From an uncultured Dorea sp. (lineage in GTDB: Bacteria > Bacillota > Clostridia > Lachnospirales > Lachnospiraceae), in contig CAJTUQ010000023.1 in assembly GCA_910579335.1 (NCBI GenBank), forward strand, positions 23,492 through 30,915: 7,424 nucleotides of DNA, in the 5' to 3' direction. Shown in pieces: positions 1-6,780 of the stretch (positions within the stretch are counted from its first letter, which is position 1; every line of letters begins with the position of its first letter). Below the pieces are notes generated by a model that was not told the origin of the DNA, ran no database searches, and saw only the letters and a program-made list of their open reading frames with translations. The translations under genes were made by a program, and so were the position numbers.

Positions 1-45
1 GATTTTATCGGCATTCTTCCTATCGTTTATAATATTTACAGCTAA
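1..45 (+). CDS. Possible C-terminal tail of an upstream gene (partial)
   Basis: Reading from base 1, the first frame gives 14 residues, DFIGILPIVYNIYS, followed by TAA at 43-45. The stretch is hydrophobic and could be the end of a membrane protein in the same operon. It is too short to identify. The frame starting at base 2 is also open here and runs into the next gene, so this tail is only one of two possible readings of these bases. Confidence 0.25.
   Translation, partial: DFIGILPIVYNIYS
28..33 (+). promoter_or_regulatory. Candidate -10 element upstream of the redox-protein gene
   Basis: A perfect TATAAT lies at 28-33, 34 bases before the start codon at 68. The best -35 hexamers at the right distance (TTATCG at 5-10 with a 17-base spacer, or TTTATC at 4-9 with 18) match only three of six consensus positions, so the promoter is weakly supported. 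If real, transcription would begin near base 40. Confidence 0.25.
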
Positions 46-67
46 AAAAACAAAGGAGGAAAATCAA

Positions 68-568
68 ATGATGAATGTAAAAATCGGAGCAAAAGAGGTC
101 AGTCTGAAAAAGCTGCAGAAGGATGCGGAGGATTCCTATAGGGGAGGTTTTTTCTGTTGTGAGGCTGTTATGGATGCAATACGTTCGAATTTCGAGATCG
201 ATGTTCCGAAGGAAGTAATCGGCATGGCATCGGCAATGTCAGTGGGAGCCGGGCGTTCAGGGTGTATGTGCGGAGCGTTAAACGGAGGCATCCTGGCACT
301 TGGAATGGTATTCGGGAGGACTGAACCCTTAGGGCCGAAAGATCCGGACGTTAACAAATGCATGTCTTACTCGAAAGAACTGCATGATTGGTTTAAAGAG
401 AATAATAAAAAGAATGCAGCGTGCTGCAGAATCCTGACGAAAGAGTTTGATATGGGAAAAGGAGAGCATAAGGAGCAGTGCATTTGGTTTACCGGACTTT
501 GTGCATGGAAGGTAGGCGAAATCATGTGCCGTGAGCTCGGTATTGTAAATACGGATGAAGCGGCATAA
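68..568 (+). CDS. C_GCAxxG_C_C family putative redox-active protein
   Basis: This 166-residue cytosolic protein is a probable member of the C_GCAxxG_C_C family, whose reaction is unknown but which is presumed redox-active. The diagnostic part is GRSGCMCGALNGG at residues 62-74, which carries the CGAxxG signature, followed by the hydrophobic stretch ILALGMVFG. It has ten cysteines: C30, C31, C66, C68, C98, C119, C120, C138, C145 and C154, including two vicinal pairs and one CxC. Known members are about 140 residues, so this one is slightly long. The start at 68 follows GGAGG at 55-59 with an 8-base spacer; a second ATG at 71 is equally readable. The frame stays open upstream to the window edge, but the ribosome binding site favours 68. 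A transporter gene follows after 46 bases, which suits the family's reported habit of lying near transporter genes. Family call fairly sure, function not. Confidence 0.8.
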   Translation: MMNVKIGAKEVSLKKLQKDAEDSYRGGFFCCEAVMDAIRSNFEIDVPKEVIGMASAMSVGAGRSGCMCGALNGGILALGMVFGRTEPLGPKDPDVNKCMSYSKELHDWFKENNKKNAACCRILTKEFDMGKGEHKEQCIWFTGLCAWKVGEIMCRELGIVNTDEAA

Positions 569-614
569 TTTTTCGGATACAGAAGATAATAAGAGAAAAA
601 TGAGGTATACGGCA

Positions 615-1535
615 ATGAAAAATATAGTTCAGAAAGTATCAATTCCATTCTGCGGCGTTATGCTTGGAACGGCGGCGCTTGGAAATCTTCTGCAAAGCTA
701 TTCGGAAGGAGTCCGTTATGTCTGTGGTTTGTTTTCGGCATTCCTGCTTGTGCTGGTGCTCTTAAAGCTCGTACTTTTCCCCGAAAAGGTAAAAGAGGAC
801 ATGTCCAATCCGATTCTGGCAAGCGTCGCAGGTACATTCCCGATGGCGCTTATGATTCTCAGTACTTACGTGAAACCGTTTATCGGGCGGGCGGCTTTTT
901 ATATCTGGATGCTGGCAATTATACTGCATGTGATATTGATTATATATTTTACCGTGAAATTTATTGTAAAGCTTCAAATGCCGAAGGTATTCGCAAGCTA
1001 CTATATTGTATATGTAGGGATAGTTACAGCGTCGGTTACAGCTCCGGCCTATGAAAAGACGGGGATAGGAAGCGCAATATTCTGGTTTGGGTTTGTCTCT
1101 TTACTTATACTTTTTATTCTGGTTACTTACCGGTATTTGAAATTTAAAGAAATCCCGGAACCGGCGCGGGCGCTTGTCTGTATCTATGCGGCGCCTACAA
1201 GTCTTTGTATCGCCGGTTACGTGCAGTCAGTGGCATGGAAATCAAAGGCTTTCCTGCTGGGAATGCTTGCGGCGGCAACGATTCTGTATATTTTTGCACT
1301 GGTAAAGGCAATTTCGTTTTTGAAATTTCCATTTTACCCCAGCATGGCGGCCTTTACCTTTCCGTTTGTAATCAGCGCGATTGCAACAAAGCAGACGATG
1401 GCGTGTTTTGCCAATATGGGCAGTCCGGTTCCGGCGCTTAAAACGGCCGTATTGGTTGAAACAGGAATCGCAGTGGCATTGGTTGCATATACGTATGTGC
1501 GGTTTATGATGGCGCTCTTTGGCGGAAAAAAATAA
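615..1535 (+). CDS. TDT/SLAC1-type transporter (TehA-like membrane protein)
   Basis: This is a 306-residue integral membrane protein with about ten hydrophobic segments (roughly residues 9-28, 33-54, 65-83, 92-112, 124-141, 153-171, 182-200, 209-228, 236-255 and 273-300). The opening IPFCGVMLGTAALGNLLQSY and the late motif FTFPF at 247-251 are typical of the tellurite-resistance/dicarboxylate transporter (TDT) family, which includes TehA, SLAC1, Mae1 and the sulfite exporter Ssu1; Firmicute members are often mislabelled exfoliative toxin A/B. The likely substrate is a small anion, but nothing here names it. I chose ATG 615 because GAGG at 602-605 sits nine bases upstream and homologues begin a few residues before the IP motif. 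ATG 600 and ATG 555 (overlapping the previous gene by 14 bases) are alternative in-frame starts without good binding sites. The gene is probably co-transcribed with the redox-protein gene and ends at the terminator just downstream. Confidence 0.85.
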   Translation: MKNIVQKVSIPFCGVMLGTAALGNLLQSYSEGVRYVCGLFSAFLLVLVLLKLVLFPEKVKEDMSNPILASVAGTFPMALMILSTYVKPFIGRAAFYIWMLAIILHVILIIYFTVKFIVKLQMPKVFASYYIVYVGIVTASVTAPAYEKTGIGSAIFWFGFVSLLILFILVTYRYLKFKEIPEPARALVCIYAAPTSLCIAGYVQSVAWKSKAFLLGMLAAATILYIFALVKAISFLKFPFYPSMAAFTFPFVISAIATKQTMACFANMGSPVPALKTAVLVETGIAVALVAYTYVRFMMALFGGKK

Positions 1536-1556
1536 GAAGATAATGAATCGCAGGTG

Positions 1557-1591
1557 AAAACTGCCGGGTATTTGAAGCCGGCAGTTTTTTT
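1557..1591 (+). terminator. Rho-independent terminator after the transporter gene
   Basis: A perfect 11-bp stem, AAAACTGCCGG at 1557-1567 pairing with CCGGCAGTTTT at 1578-1588, encloses a 10-base loop and runs into seven T residues at 1585-1591. It begins 22 bases after the transporter stop codon. It separates the redox-protein/transporter unit from dsdA. Confidence 0.92.
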
Positions 1592-1603
1592 CATGACTTC
1601 TTC

Positions 1604-1632
1604 TATACAATTCATTTTTCCTAAAGTATAAT
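1604..1632 (+). promoter_or_regulatory. Candidate sigma-A promoter for dsdA
   Basis: TATACA at 1604-1609 (four of six matches to TTGACA) and a perfect TATAAT at 1627-1632 are separated by 17 bases. It lies directly after the terminator of the preceding unit, and transcription would begin near 1639, giving a leader of about 57 bases before the dsdA start codon. The placement between terminator and gene supports it, but AT-rich DNA gives such matches by chance. Confidence 0.5.
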
Positions 1633-1695
1633 TATATTCAAGAAAGAAAATATTTGTTACCTGCGGAATTTCTAATATTAAGAAAGGAGAGGAAG

Positions 1696-3012
1696 ATGAA
1701 AGAAGACTACAAATCCCTGCCGGTTGTCGGGAAGCTGTCAAGGGGAGAGGAGACGGCGTGGCTCAATCCGAATAAAGTTCCGTTTGCTAAGAGCAGTCTT
1801 GAAATCGGCATGGCGGATATTGATGATGCCGCAGCAAGGCTTGAGAGATTTGCGCCATTTATTAAAAAGTGTTTTCCTGAAACGGAAAAGGATAACGGGC
1901 TGATTGAATCTGCGTTGGCATCGATACCAAAGATGAAGAGCCGTCTTGAAGAAATGTATGGAATCCGCATACCGGGAAGGCTTTTGCTGAAACAGGACAG
2001 CCATCTTGCGATTGCGGGCTCCATCAAGGCGCGCGGAGGTATCTATGAGGTGTTAAAGCACACGGAGGAGCTTGCAAAAGAGGCCGGGCTTATCAGTGCC
2101 GGAGATGATTATGCGAAGCTTGCGTCCCCGGAATGCAGGGAGTTTTTCGGCAAGTATAAGATTCAAGTGGGCTCGACTGGAAATCTTGGGTTAAGCATCG
2201 GAATTGCAAGCGCCGCAGTGGGTTATCAGGTGGTGGTGCATATGTCTGCGGATGCGAGACAGTGGAAGAAGGACATGCTTAGGAGCCACGGTGTAACGGT
2301 GATAGAGTATGAATCCGATTACAGCGTGGCGGTAAGAGAAGGCCGCCGGCTCTCCGACGAAGACCCGAAAAGCTATTTCGTAGACGACGAAAATTCCATT
2401 AACCTTTTTATGGGTTATGCGGTAGCGGCCAAGCGTCTGAAAAAGCAGCTGGATGAGCGCAAAATATCCGTGGACAAAAACCATCCGTTATTTGTCTATA
2501 TACCTTGCGGGGTCGGCGGAGCGCCCGGAGGCGTAACCTTTGGATTGAAAGAGATATGGGGAGACGATGTGCACTGCTTTTTTGTGGAACCCGTGCAGGC
2601 TCCGGCGATGCTGCTCGGTATGGCGTCCGGGCTTCACAATAAAATATCCGTACAGGATATCGGGCTTACCGGCCTGACGCATGCCGACGGCCTGGCAGTG
2701 GGACGCCCGTCCGGACTTGTGGGAAAAGTGATGGAGCCCCTCCTTTCCGGTGAATTTACACTGTCCGATAAAAAATTATATGATTATATGCGGGCGCTTT
2801 TAGATACGGAAGAAATTTTCTTGGAGCCCAGTGCCTGTGCCGCCTTCGAGGGCCCTGCAGGACTGTTTTCCTATGAGGAAACGAAAAAGTATCTGAGGGA
2901 ACAGGAGCTTGAGGCCGTTATGGAAAATGCTTCACATATCGCATGGGCCACCGGCGGCAGCCTGGTTCCCTGGGAAATCCGAAAGGAGTATGAAGAGACA
3001 TACCTTGATTAG
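1696..3012 (+). CDS. dsdA: D-serine dehydratase (D-serine ammonia-lyase), PLP-dependent
   Basis: This 438-residue enzyme, close to the 442 residues of E. coli DsdA, should convert D-serine to pyruvate and ammonia in the cytosol using pyridoxal phosphate (fold-type II). The PLP lysine is K111 within IAGSIKARGGIYEVL. GSTGNLG at 159-165 and the glycine-rich PCGVGGAPGG at 270-279 are the cofactor ring and phosphate-binding loops. The C-terminal LEPSACAAFEGPAG segment is also typical of DsdA. No truncation or missing catalytic residue is visible. The start at 1696 follows AGGAGAGG at 1685-1692; an in-frame TTG at 1654 would add 14 unlikely residues. No dsdC-type LysR regulator or dsdX permease lies in the window. 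The gene uses ATA isoleucine codons several times, whereas I noticed none in the following PFOR gene, suggesting more modest expression. Its pyruvate can feed the enzyme encoded 148 bases downstream. Confidence 0.95.
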   Translation: MKEDYKSLPVVGKLSRGEETAWLNPNKVPFAKSSLEIGMADIDDAAARLERFAPFIKKCFPETEKDNGLIESALASIPKMKSRLEEMYGIRIPGRLLLKQDSHLAIAGSIKARGGIYEVLKHTEELAKEAGLISAGDDYAKLASPECREFFGKYKIQVGSTGNLGLSIGIASAAVGYQVVVHMSADARQWKKDMLRSHGVTVIEYESDYSVAVREGRRLSDEDPKSYFVDDENSINLFMGYAVAAKRLKKQLDERKISVDKNHPLFVYIPCGVGGAPGGVTFGLKEIWGDDVHCFFVEPVQAPAMLLGMASGLHNKISVQDIGLTGLTHADGLAVGRPSGLVGKVMEPLLSGEFTLSDKKLYDYMRALLDTEEIFLEPSACAAFEGPAGLFSYEETKKYLREQELEAVMENASHIAWATGGSLVPWEIRKEYEETYLD

Positions 3013-3017
3013 TACCA

Positions 3018-3032
3018 TGCCGGAAAACGGCA
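3018..3032 (+). other. Short hairpin after dsdA, possible weak terminator
   Basis: TGCCG at 3018-3022 and CGGCA at 3028-3032 form a 5-bp GC-rich stem with a GAAAA loop, beginning five bases after the dsdA stop codon. The following bases (ATTTGTACAG) contain only a three-base T run, so termination would be weak. Some readthrough from dsdA into the PFOR gene is therefore likely. Confidence 0.35.
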
Positions 3033-3058
3033 ATTTGTACAGAAAAAGGAACAAAATT

Positions 3059-3090
3059 AGGCTCAAGAACCACTAGACTTTTATGAGCCT
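3059..3090. promoter_or_regulatory. Inverted repeat around the -35 of the PFOR promoter
   Basis: AGGCTCA at 3059-3065 is the exact reverse complement of TGAGCCT at 3084-3090, with 18 bases between. The candidate -35 hexamer at 3074-3079 lies at the centre of symmetry. No T run follows, so it is not a standard terminator. The arms could be half-sites for a dimeric regulator or a hairpin in readthrough RNA from dsdA. The symmetry is certain, the role is inferred. Confidence 0.4.
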
Positions 3091-3102
3091 TGGGACTATA
3101 AT
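3074..3102 (+). promoter_or_regulatory. Candidate sigma-A promoter for the PFOR gene
   Basis: TAGACT at 3074-3079 (four of six matches to TTGACA) and a perfect TATAAT at 3097-3102 are spaced by 17 bases. Transcription would begin near 3109, leaving a leader of about 50 bases. A strong dedicated promoter is expected for a central catabolic enzyme whose coding sequence uses few rare codons. Confidence 0.6.
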
Positions 3103-3114
3103 AATTATACACGT

Positions 3115-3131
3115 CAATTTATTGTAAATTG
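3115..3131. promoter_or_regulatory. Palindrome in the PFOR leader, CodY-box-like
   Basis: CAATTTA at 3115-3121 and TAAATTG at 3125-3131 form a perfect 7-3-7 inverted repeat. The inner 15 bases, 3116-3130, match the CodY consensus AATTTTCWGAAAATT at 12 of 15 positions. The site lies just after the predicted transcription start and before the ribosome binding site, where a bound repressor could block transcription. The repeat is seen directly; CodY binding is inference, and AT-rich leaders produce chance matches. Confidence 0.35.
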
Positions 3132-3142
3132 TATTATTTTTT

Positions 3143-3149
3143 AAGGAGG
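3143..3149 (+). promoter_or_regulatory. Strong ribosome binding site of the PFOR gene
   Basis: AAGGAGG is a seven-base match to the anti-Shine-Dalgarno sequence, 11 bases before the ATG at 3161, in an A-rich and probably unstructured stretch. It fixes the start codon and suggests high translation. Confidence 0.85.
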
Positions 3150-3160
3150 AACAACAAAAA

Positions 3161-6100
3161 ATGGCAAGAAAAATGAAGACCATGGATGGTAATCAGGCAG
3201 CGGCTCACGCTTCATATGCTTATACCGAAGTTGCAGCCATTTACCCTATCACACCGTCATCTGTTATGCCGGAGCATGTAGATGAGTGGGCTACTGAGGG
3301 AAGGAAAAATATTTTTGGACAGACAGTCCAAGTAACAGAGATGCAGTCTGAGGCAGGAGCGGCAGGAGCAGTACACGGCTCTCTGGCAGCGGGCGCCCTG
3401 ACGACTACATTTACAGCATCTCAGGGATTGTTGTTGATGATTCCTAACTTATATAAAGTAGCAGGCGAGCAGCTTCCGGGAGTATTCCATGTGTCAGCGC
3501 GTGCCCTTGCAAGCCATGCGTTATCAATTTTTGGAGATCATTCTGACGTATATGCATGCCGTCAGACAGGAGCGGCTATGCTCTGCGAGTCGAGCGTACA
3601 GGAGGTTATGGACTTGACGCCGGTTGCACACTGTGCAGCGCTGAAAGGCAAGTTGCCGTTCATCAACTTCTTTGACGGTTTCCGTACATCCCATGAGATT
3701 CAGAAGATTGAGACATGGGATTATGAGGATCTCAAGGAGCTTGTGGATATGGATGCCATTGATGCATTCAGAAATCATGCATTGAACCCGAATCATCCGT
3801 GCCAGAGAGGTTCTGCCCAGAATCCGGACATCTTCTTCCAGGCAAGAGAGGCATGCAATCCGTACTACGACGCTATGCCGGCTATCGTACAGGAGTACAT
3901 GGACAAGGTTAATGAAAAGATCGGTACAGATTATAAGCTGTTTAATTACTACGGAGCGGCAGATGCGGAGAAAGTTATCGTTGCTATGGGTTCTGTATGC
4001 GACACGATTGAGGAGACAATTGATTACCTGATGGCAGCGGGCGAAAAGGTCGGAGTTGTTAAGGTACGTCTTTACAGACCGTTCTGCGCACAGGCACTTA
4101 TTGATGCAATTCCGGATACTGTTAAGTATATCAATGTTCTTGACAGGACGAAAGAGCCAGGAGCACAGGGAGAGCCATTATATCTTGACGTTGTATCTGC
4201 ATTAAAGGGCAGCAAGTTCGACGCGGTTCCGATTAACAGCGGACGTTACGGCTTAGGCTCCAAAGATACCACACCTGCGCAGATCGTTGCGGTATTCAAC
4301 AATACGGAGAAGGCAAGATTCACGATCGGTATCGAAGACGATGTGACCAATCTTTCCCTCGCAACAGGCCCGGCACTTGTTACGACTCCTGAGGGAACGA
4401 TTAACTGTAAATTCTGGGGGCTTGGCGCGGACGGAACCGTAGGTGCGAACAAGAACTCTATCAAGATTATCGGCGACAACACAGACATGTACGCACAGGC
4501 TTACTTTGACTATGATTCAAAGAAATCCGGCGGTGTTACGATGTCCCACCTGCGTTTCGGTAAGAAGCCTATTAAGTCCACATATCTGATCCGTCAGGCG
4601 AACTTCGTAGCATGCCACAATCCGTCCTATGTTGACAAGTATAACATGGTTCAGGAACTGGTAGACGGAGGCACATTCCTTTTGAACTGTCCGTGGGATA
4701 TGGAAGGACTTGAGACGCATCTTCCGGGACAGGTGAAGGCATATATCGCTGACCACAATATCAAGTTCTATACCATCGACGGTATCAAGATTGGTAAGGA
4801 AATCGGTCTTGGCGGACGTATCAATACGGTACTTCAGTCTGCATTCTTTAAGCTGGCTGCTATTATTCCGGAGGAAGAGGCAATTGACCTTATGAAGGCT
4901 GCTGCAAAGGCTACTTACGGAAGAAAGGGCGACAAGATTGTACAGATGAACTACGACGCTATCGACGCAGGCGCGAAGCAGGTTGTAGAGGTAGCTGTTC
5001 CGGATTCATGGAAATCCTGTCCGGATGAAGGATTATTCTCACCAGAGGTTAAAGGCGGAAGAGAAGACGTTGTTAACTTTGTTAAGAACATTCAGACAAA
5101 GGTTAATGCACAGGAAGGAAATACACTTCCGGTATCCGCATTCAACGACTATGTTGACGGCTCTACACCGTCAGGTGCATCTGCATATGAGAAACGCGGT
5201 ATCGCAGTTGACATTCCGGTATGGAAAGAAGAGAACTGTATCCAGTGTAACCGCTGCGCTTATGTATGTCCGCACGCAGTTATCCGTCCGGTAGCCCTTA
5301 CAGAGGACGAGCTTGCGAAAGCTCCGGAAGGAACAAAGGCAATCGATATGATCGGCATGCCGGGCATGAAATTCACGATGACTGTATCTGCGCTTGACTG
5401 TACAGGCTGCGGTTCCTGTGCTAACGTATGTCCTGGCAAGAAGGGCGAGAAAGCACTTGTTATGGAGAACATGGAAGCGAATGTTGCATCCCAGGAAGTA
5501 TTTGACTTTGGAAGAGCGATTGAGGTGAAACCTGAGGTTGTGGCTAAGTTCAAACCGGAGACCGTTAAGGGCAGCCAGTTCAAACAGCCGCTTCTTGAGT
5601 TCTCAGGCGCATGCGCAGGCTGCGGAGAGACGCCGTATGCGAAGCTGATTACACAGCTGTTCGGTGATAGAATGTATATTGCAAACGCAACAGGATGCTC
5701 CTCTATCTGGGGTAACTCTTCACCGTCCACGCCTTACACCGTTAACGAAAAGGGACAGGGTCCGGCATGGTCCAACTCCTTATTCGAGGATAACGCTGAG
5801 TTTGGTTATGGTATGCTCCTTGCTCAGAAGGCAATTAGAAAGAGATTGAAAGCAGAGATTGAAGAGGTTGCGGCAGCGGATGTTTCCGAGGAAATCAAGG
5901 CGGCATGCGGCGAGTATCTTGATACGTTCAACTGCGGCGCGACAAACGGAGATGCTACAGACAAATTAGTTGCGGCATTAGACGGCGTTGATTGTGATGT
6001 ATGCAGAGACATTGTTAAGAATAAAGACTTCCTTGCTAAGAAATCCCAGTGGGTATTCGGCGGCGACGGATGGGCTTACGATATCGGATTCGGCGGCGTT

Positions 6101-6694
6101 GACCATGTACTTGCAAGCGGCGAGGATATCAACGTTATGGTATTCGATACAGAGGTTTACTCCAACACAGGCGGACAGTCCTCTAAGGCGACAAAGACAG
6201 GTGCGACGGCACAGTTTGCCGCAGGCGGAAAAGAGACAAAGAAGAAAGACCTTGCAGGTATTGCAATGAGCTACGGCTATGTATATGTTGCACAGATTGC
6301 TATGGGCGCTGACTTCAATCAGACGGTTAAAGCAATCGCAGAGGCTGAAAGCTATCCGGGACCGTCACTTATCATTGCTTACGCTCCATGTATCAACCAC
6401 GGTATTAAGAAGGGTATGAGCAAGGCTCAGACCGAGGAGCAGTTAGCGGTAGAGTGCGGATACTGGAACAACTTCCGGTTCAATCCGGCTGCAGAGGGCG
6501 CGAAGTTCACGCTTGACAGCAAAGAGCCTAAGAAAGAAGAATATCAGGCATTCCTTGACGGAGAGGTTCGTTACAATGCATTGAAGAGAGCGAATCCGGA
6601 GAAAGCTGAGAGATTGTTCACAAAGAACGAAGCAGAAGCTATGGAGAGATATGCTTATCTGAAGAAGCTTGTAACTCTGTATGGAGAAGAATAA
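3161..6694 (+). CDS. nifJ: Pyruvate:ferredoxin (flavodoxin) oxidoreductase, single-chain
   Basis: This 1177-residue cytosolic enzyme oxidises pyruvate with CoA to acetyl-CoA and CO2, passing two electrons to ferredoxin or flavodoxin through thiamine diphosphate (TPP) and three [4Fe-4S] clusters. In order I see: an N-terminal TPP-pyrimidine domain with YPITPSS (T31), E64 and R114, active-site residues known from the Desulfovibrio africanus enzyme; a second domain around 260-390; the gamma domain around 415-620; a two-cluster ferredoxin domain with C693, C696, C699, C703 and C747, C750, C753, C757; then the TPP-binding domain with proximal-cluster cysteines C818, C821, C846 and C1077, and the GDGWAYDIG motif at 968-976 with D969, T997 and N1002 for Mg-TPP. 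All ligands are present, so it should be active. It ends near 1177, without the C-terminal oxygen-protection extension of the 1232-residue D. africanus enzyme, as usual for clostridia. It lies directly downstream of dsdA, which makes its substrate. Symbol could also be por or pfor. Confidence 0.97.
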   Translation: MARKMKTMDGNQAAAHASYAYTEVAAIYPITPSSVMPEHVDEWATEGRKNIFGQTVQVTEMQSEAGAAGAVHGSLAAGALTTTFTASQGLLLMIPNLYKVAGEQLPGVFHVSARALASHALSIFGDHSDVYACRQTGAAMLCESSVQEVMDLTPVAHCAALKGKLPFINFFDGFRTSHEIQKIETWDYEDLKELVDMDAIDAFRNHALNPNHPCQRGSAQNPDIFFQAREACNPYYDAMPAIVQEYMDKVNEKIGTDYKLFNYYGAADAEKVIVAMGSVCDTIEETIDYLMAAGEKVGVVKVRLYRPFCAQALIDAIPDTVKYINVLDRTKEPGAQGEPLYLDVVSALKGSKFDAVPINSGRYGLGSKDTTPAQIVAVFNNTEKARFTIGIEDDVTNLSLATGPALVTTPEGTINCKFWGLGADGTVGANKNSIKIIGDNTDMYAQAYFDYDSKKSGGVTMSHLRFGKKPIKSTYLIRQANFVACHNPSYVDKYNMVQELVDGGTFLLNCPWDMEGLETHLPGQVKAYIADHNIKFYTIDGIKIGKEIGLGGRINTVLQSAFFKLAAIIPEEEAIDLMKAAAKATYGRKGDKIVQMNYDAIDAGAKQVVEVAVPDSWKSCPDEGLFSPEVKGGREDVVNFVKNIQTKVNAQEGNTLPVSAFNDYVDGSTPSGASAYEKRGIAVDIPVWKEENCIQCNRCAYVCPHAVIRPVALTEDELAKAPEGTKAIDMIGMPGMKFTMTVSALDCTGCGSCANVCPGKKGEKALVMENMEANVASQEVFDFGRAIEVKPEVVAKFKPETVKGSQFKQPLLEFSGACAGCGETPYAKLITQLFGDRMYIANATGCSSIWGNSSPSTPYTVNEKGQGPAWSNSLFEDNAEFGYGMLLAQKAIRKRLKAEIEEVAAADVSEEIKAACGEYLDTFNCGATNGDATDKLVAALDGVDCDVCRDIVKNKDFLAKKSQWVFGGDGWAYDIGFGGVDHVLASGEDINVMVFDTEVYSNTGGQSSKATKTGATAQFAAGGKETKKKDLAGIAMSYGYVYVAQIAMGADFNQTVKAIAEAESYPGPSLIIAYAPCINHGIKKGMSKAQTEEQLAVECGYWNNFRFNPAAEGAKFTLDSKEPKKEEYQAFLDGEVRYNALKRANPEKAERLFTKNEAEAMERYAYLKKLVTLYGEE

Positions 6695-6725
6695 AAGTCC
6701 GTTCTCATAGTTTCAGTGAGATATC

Positions 6726-6754
6726 AGGGCGGCTGCTTTCGCAGCCGCCCTTTG
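6726..6754 (+). terminator. GC-rich terminator hairpin after the PFOR gene
   Basis: AGGGCGGCTGC at 6726-6736 pairs perfectly with GCAGCCGCCCT at 6741-6751 around a TTTC loop, an 11-bp and very stable stem 31 bases after the stop codon. The T tract is interrupted (TTTGCTGTGCTTTTG). It sits between convergent genes, but the other strand has no T run after the hairpin, so it is best placed as the PFOR terminator. Confidence 0.85.
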
Positions 6755-6780
6755 CTGTGCTTTTGTATGATGGATGGTAT

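Noticed and set aside
555..614. Upstream start of the transporter overlapping the redox-protein gene
   Set aside because: The added 20 residues are polar, lack a ribosome binding site at 555 or 600, and are absent from the usual family N-terminus; ATG 615 with GAGG nine bases upstream fits better.
1669..1685. Imperfect inverted repeat TTTCT-N7-AGAAA just before the dsdA ribosome binding site
   Set aside because: Five AU-rich base pairs are too weak for a convincing hairpin or operator, and the match to known operator types is poor.
1654..1695. TTG start extending dsdA by 14 residues
   Set aside because: The ATG at 1696 has a strong ribosome binding site and gives the normal DsdA length and N-terminus.
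1334..1741. Minus-strand open frame across the transporter end, terminator and dsdA start
   Set aside because: It crosses a strong terminator and both real gene ends, has no recognisable motif, and looks like a shadow of the plus-strand genes.
5260..5730. 156-codon minus-strand frame inside the PFOR gene
   Set aside because: It lies wholly antisense to the ferredoxin and TPP domains of a well-supported gene and has no recognisable motif.
6703..6721. Small hairpin TCTCA-N9-TGAGA after the PFOR stop codon
   Set aside because: A 5-bp stem with a 9-base loop next to a far stronger terminator hairpin is probably chance.
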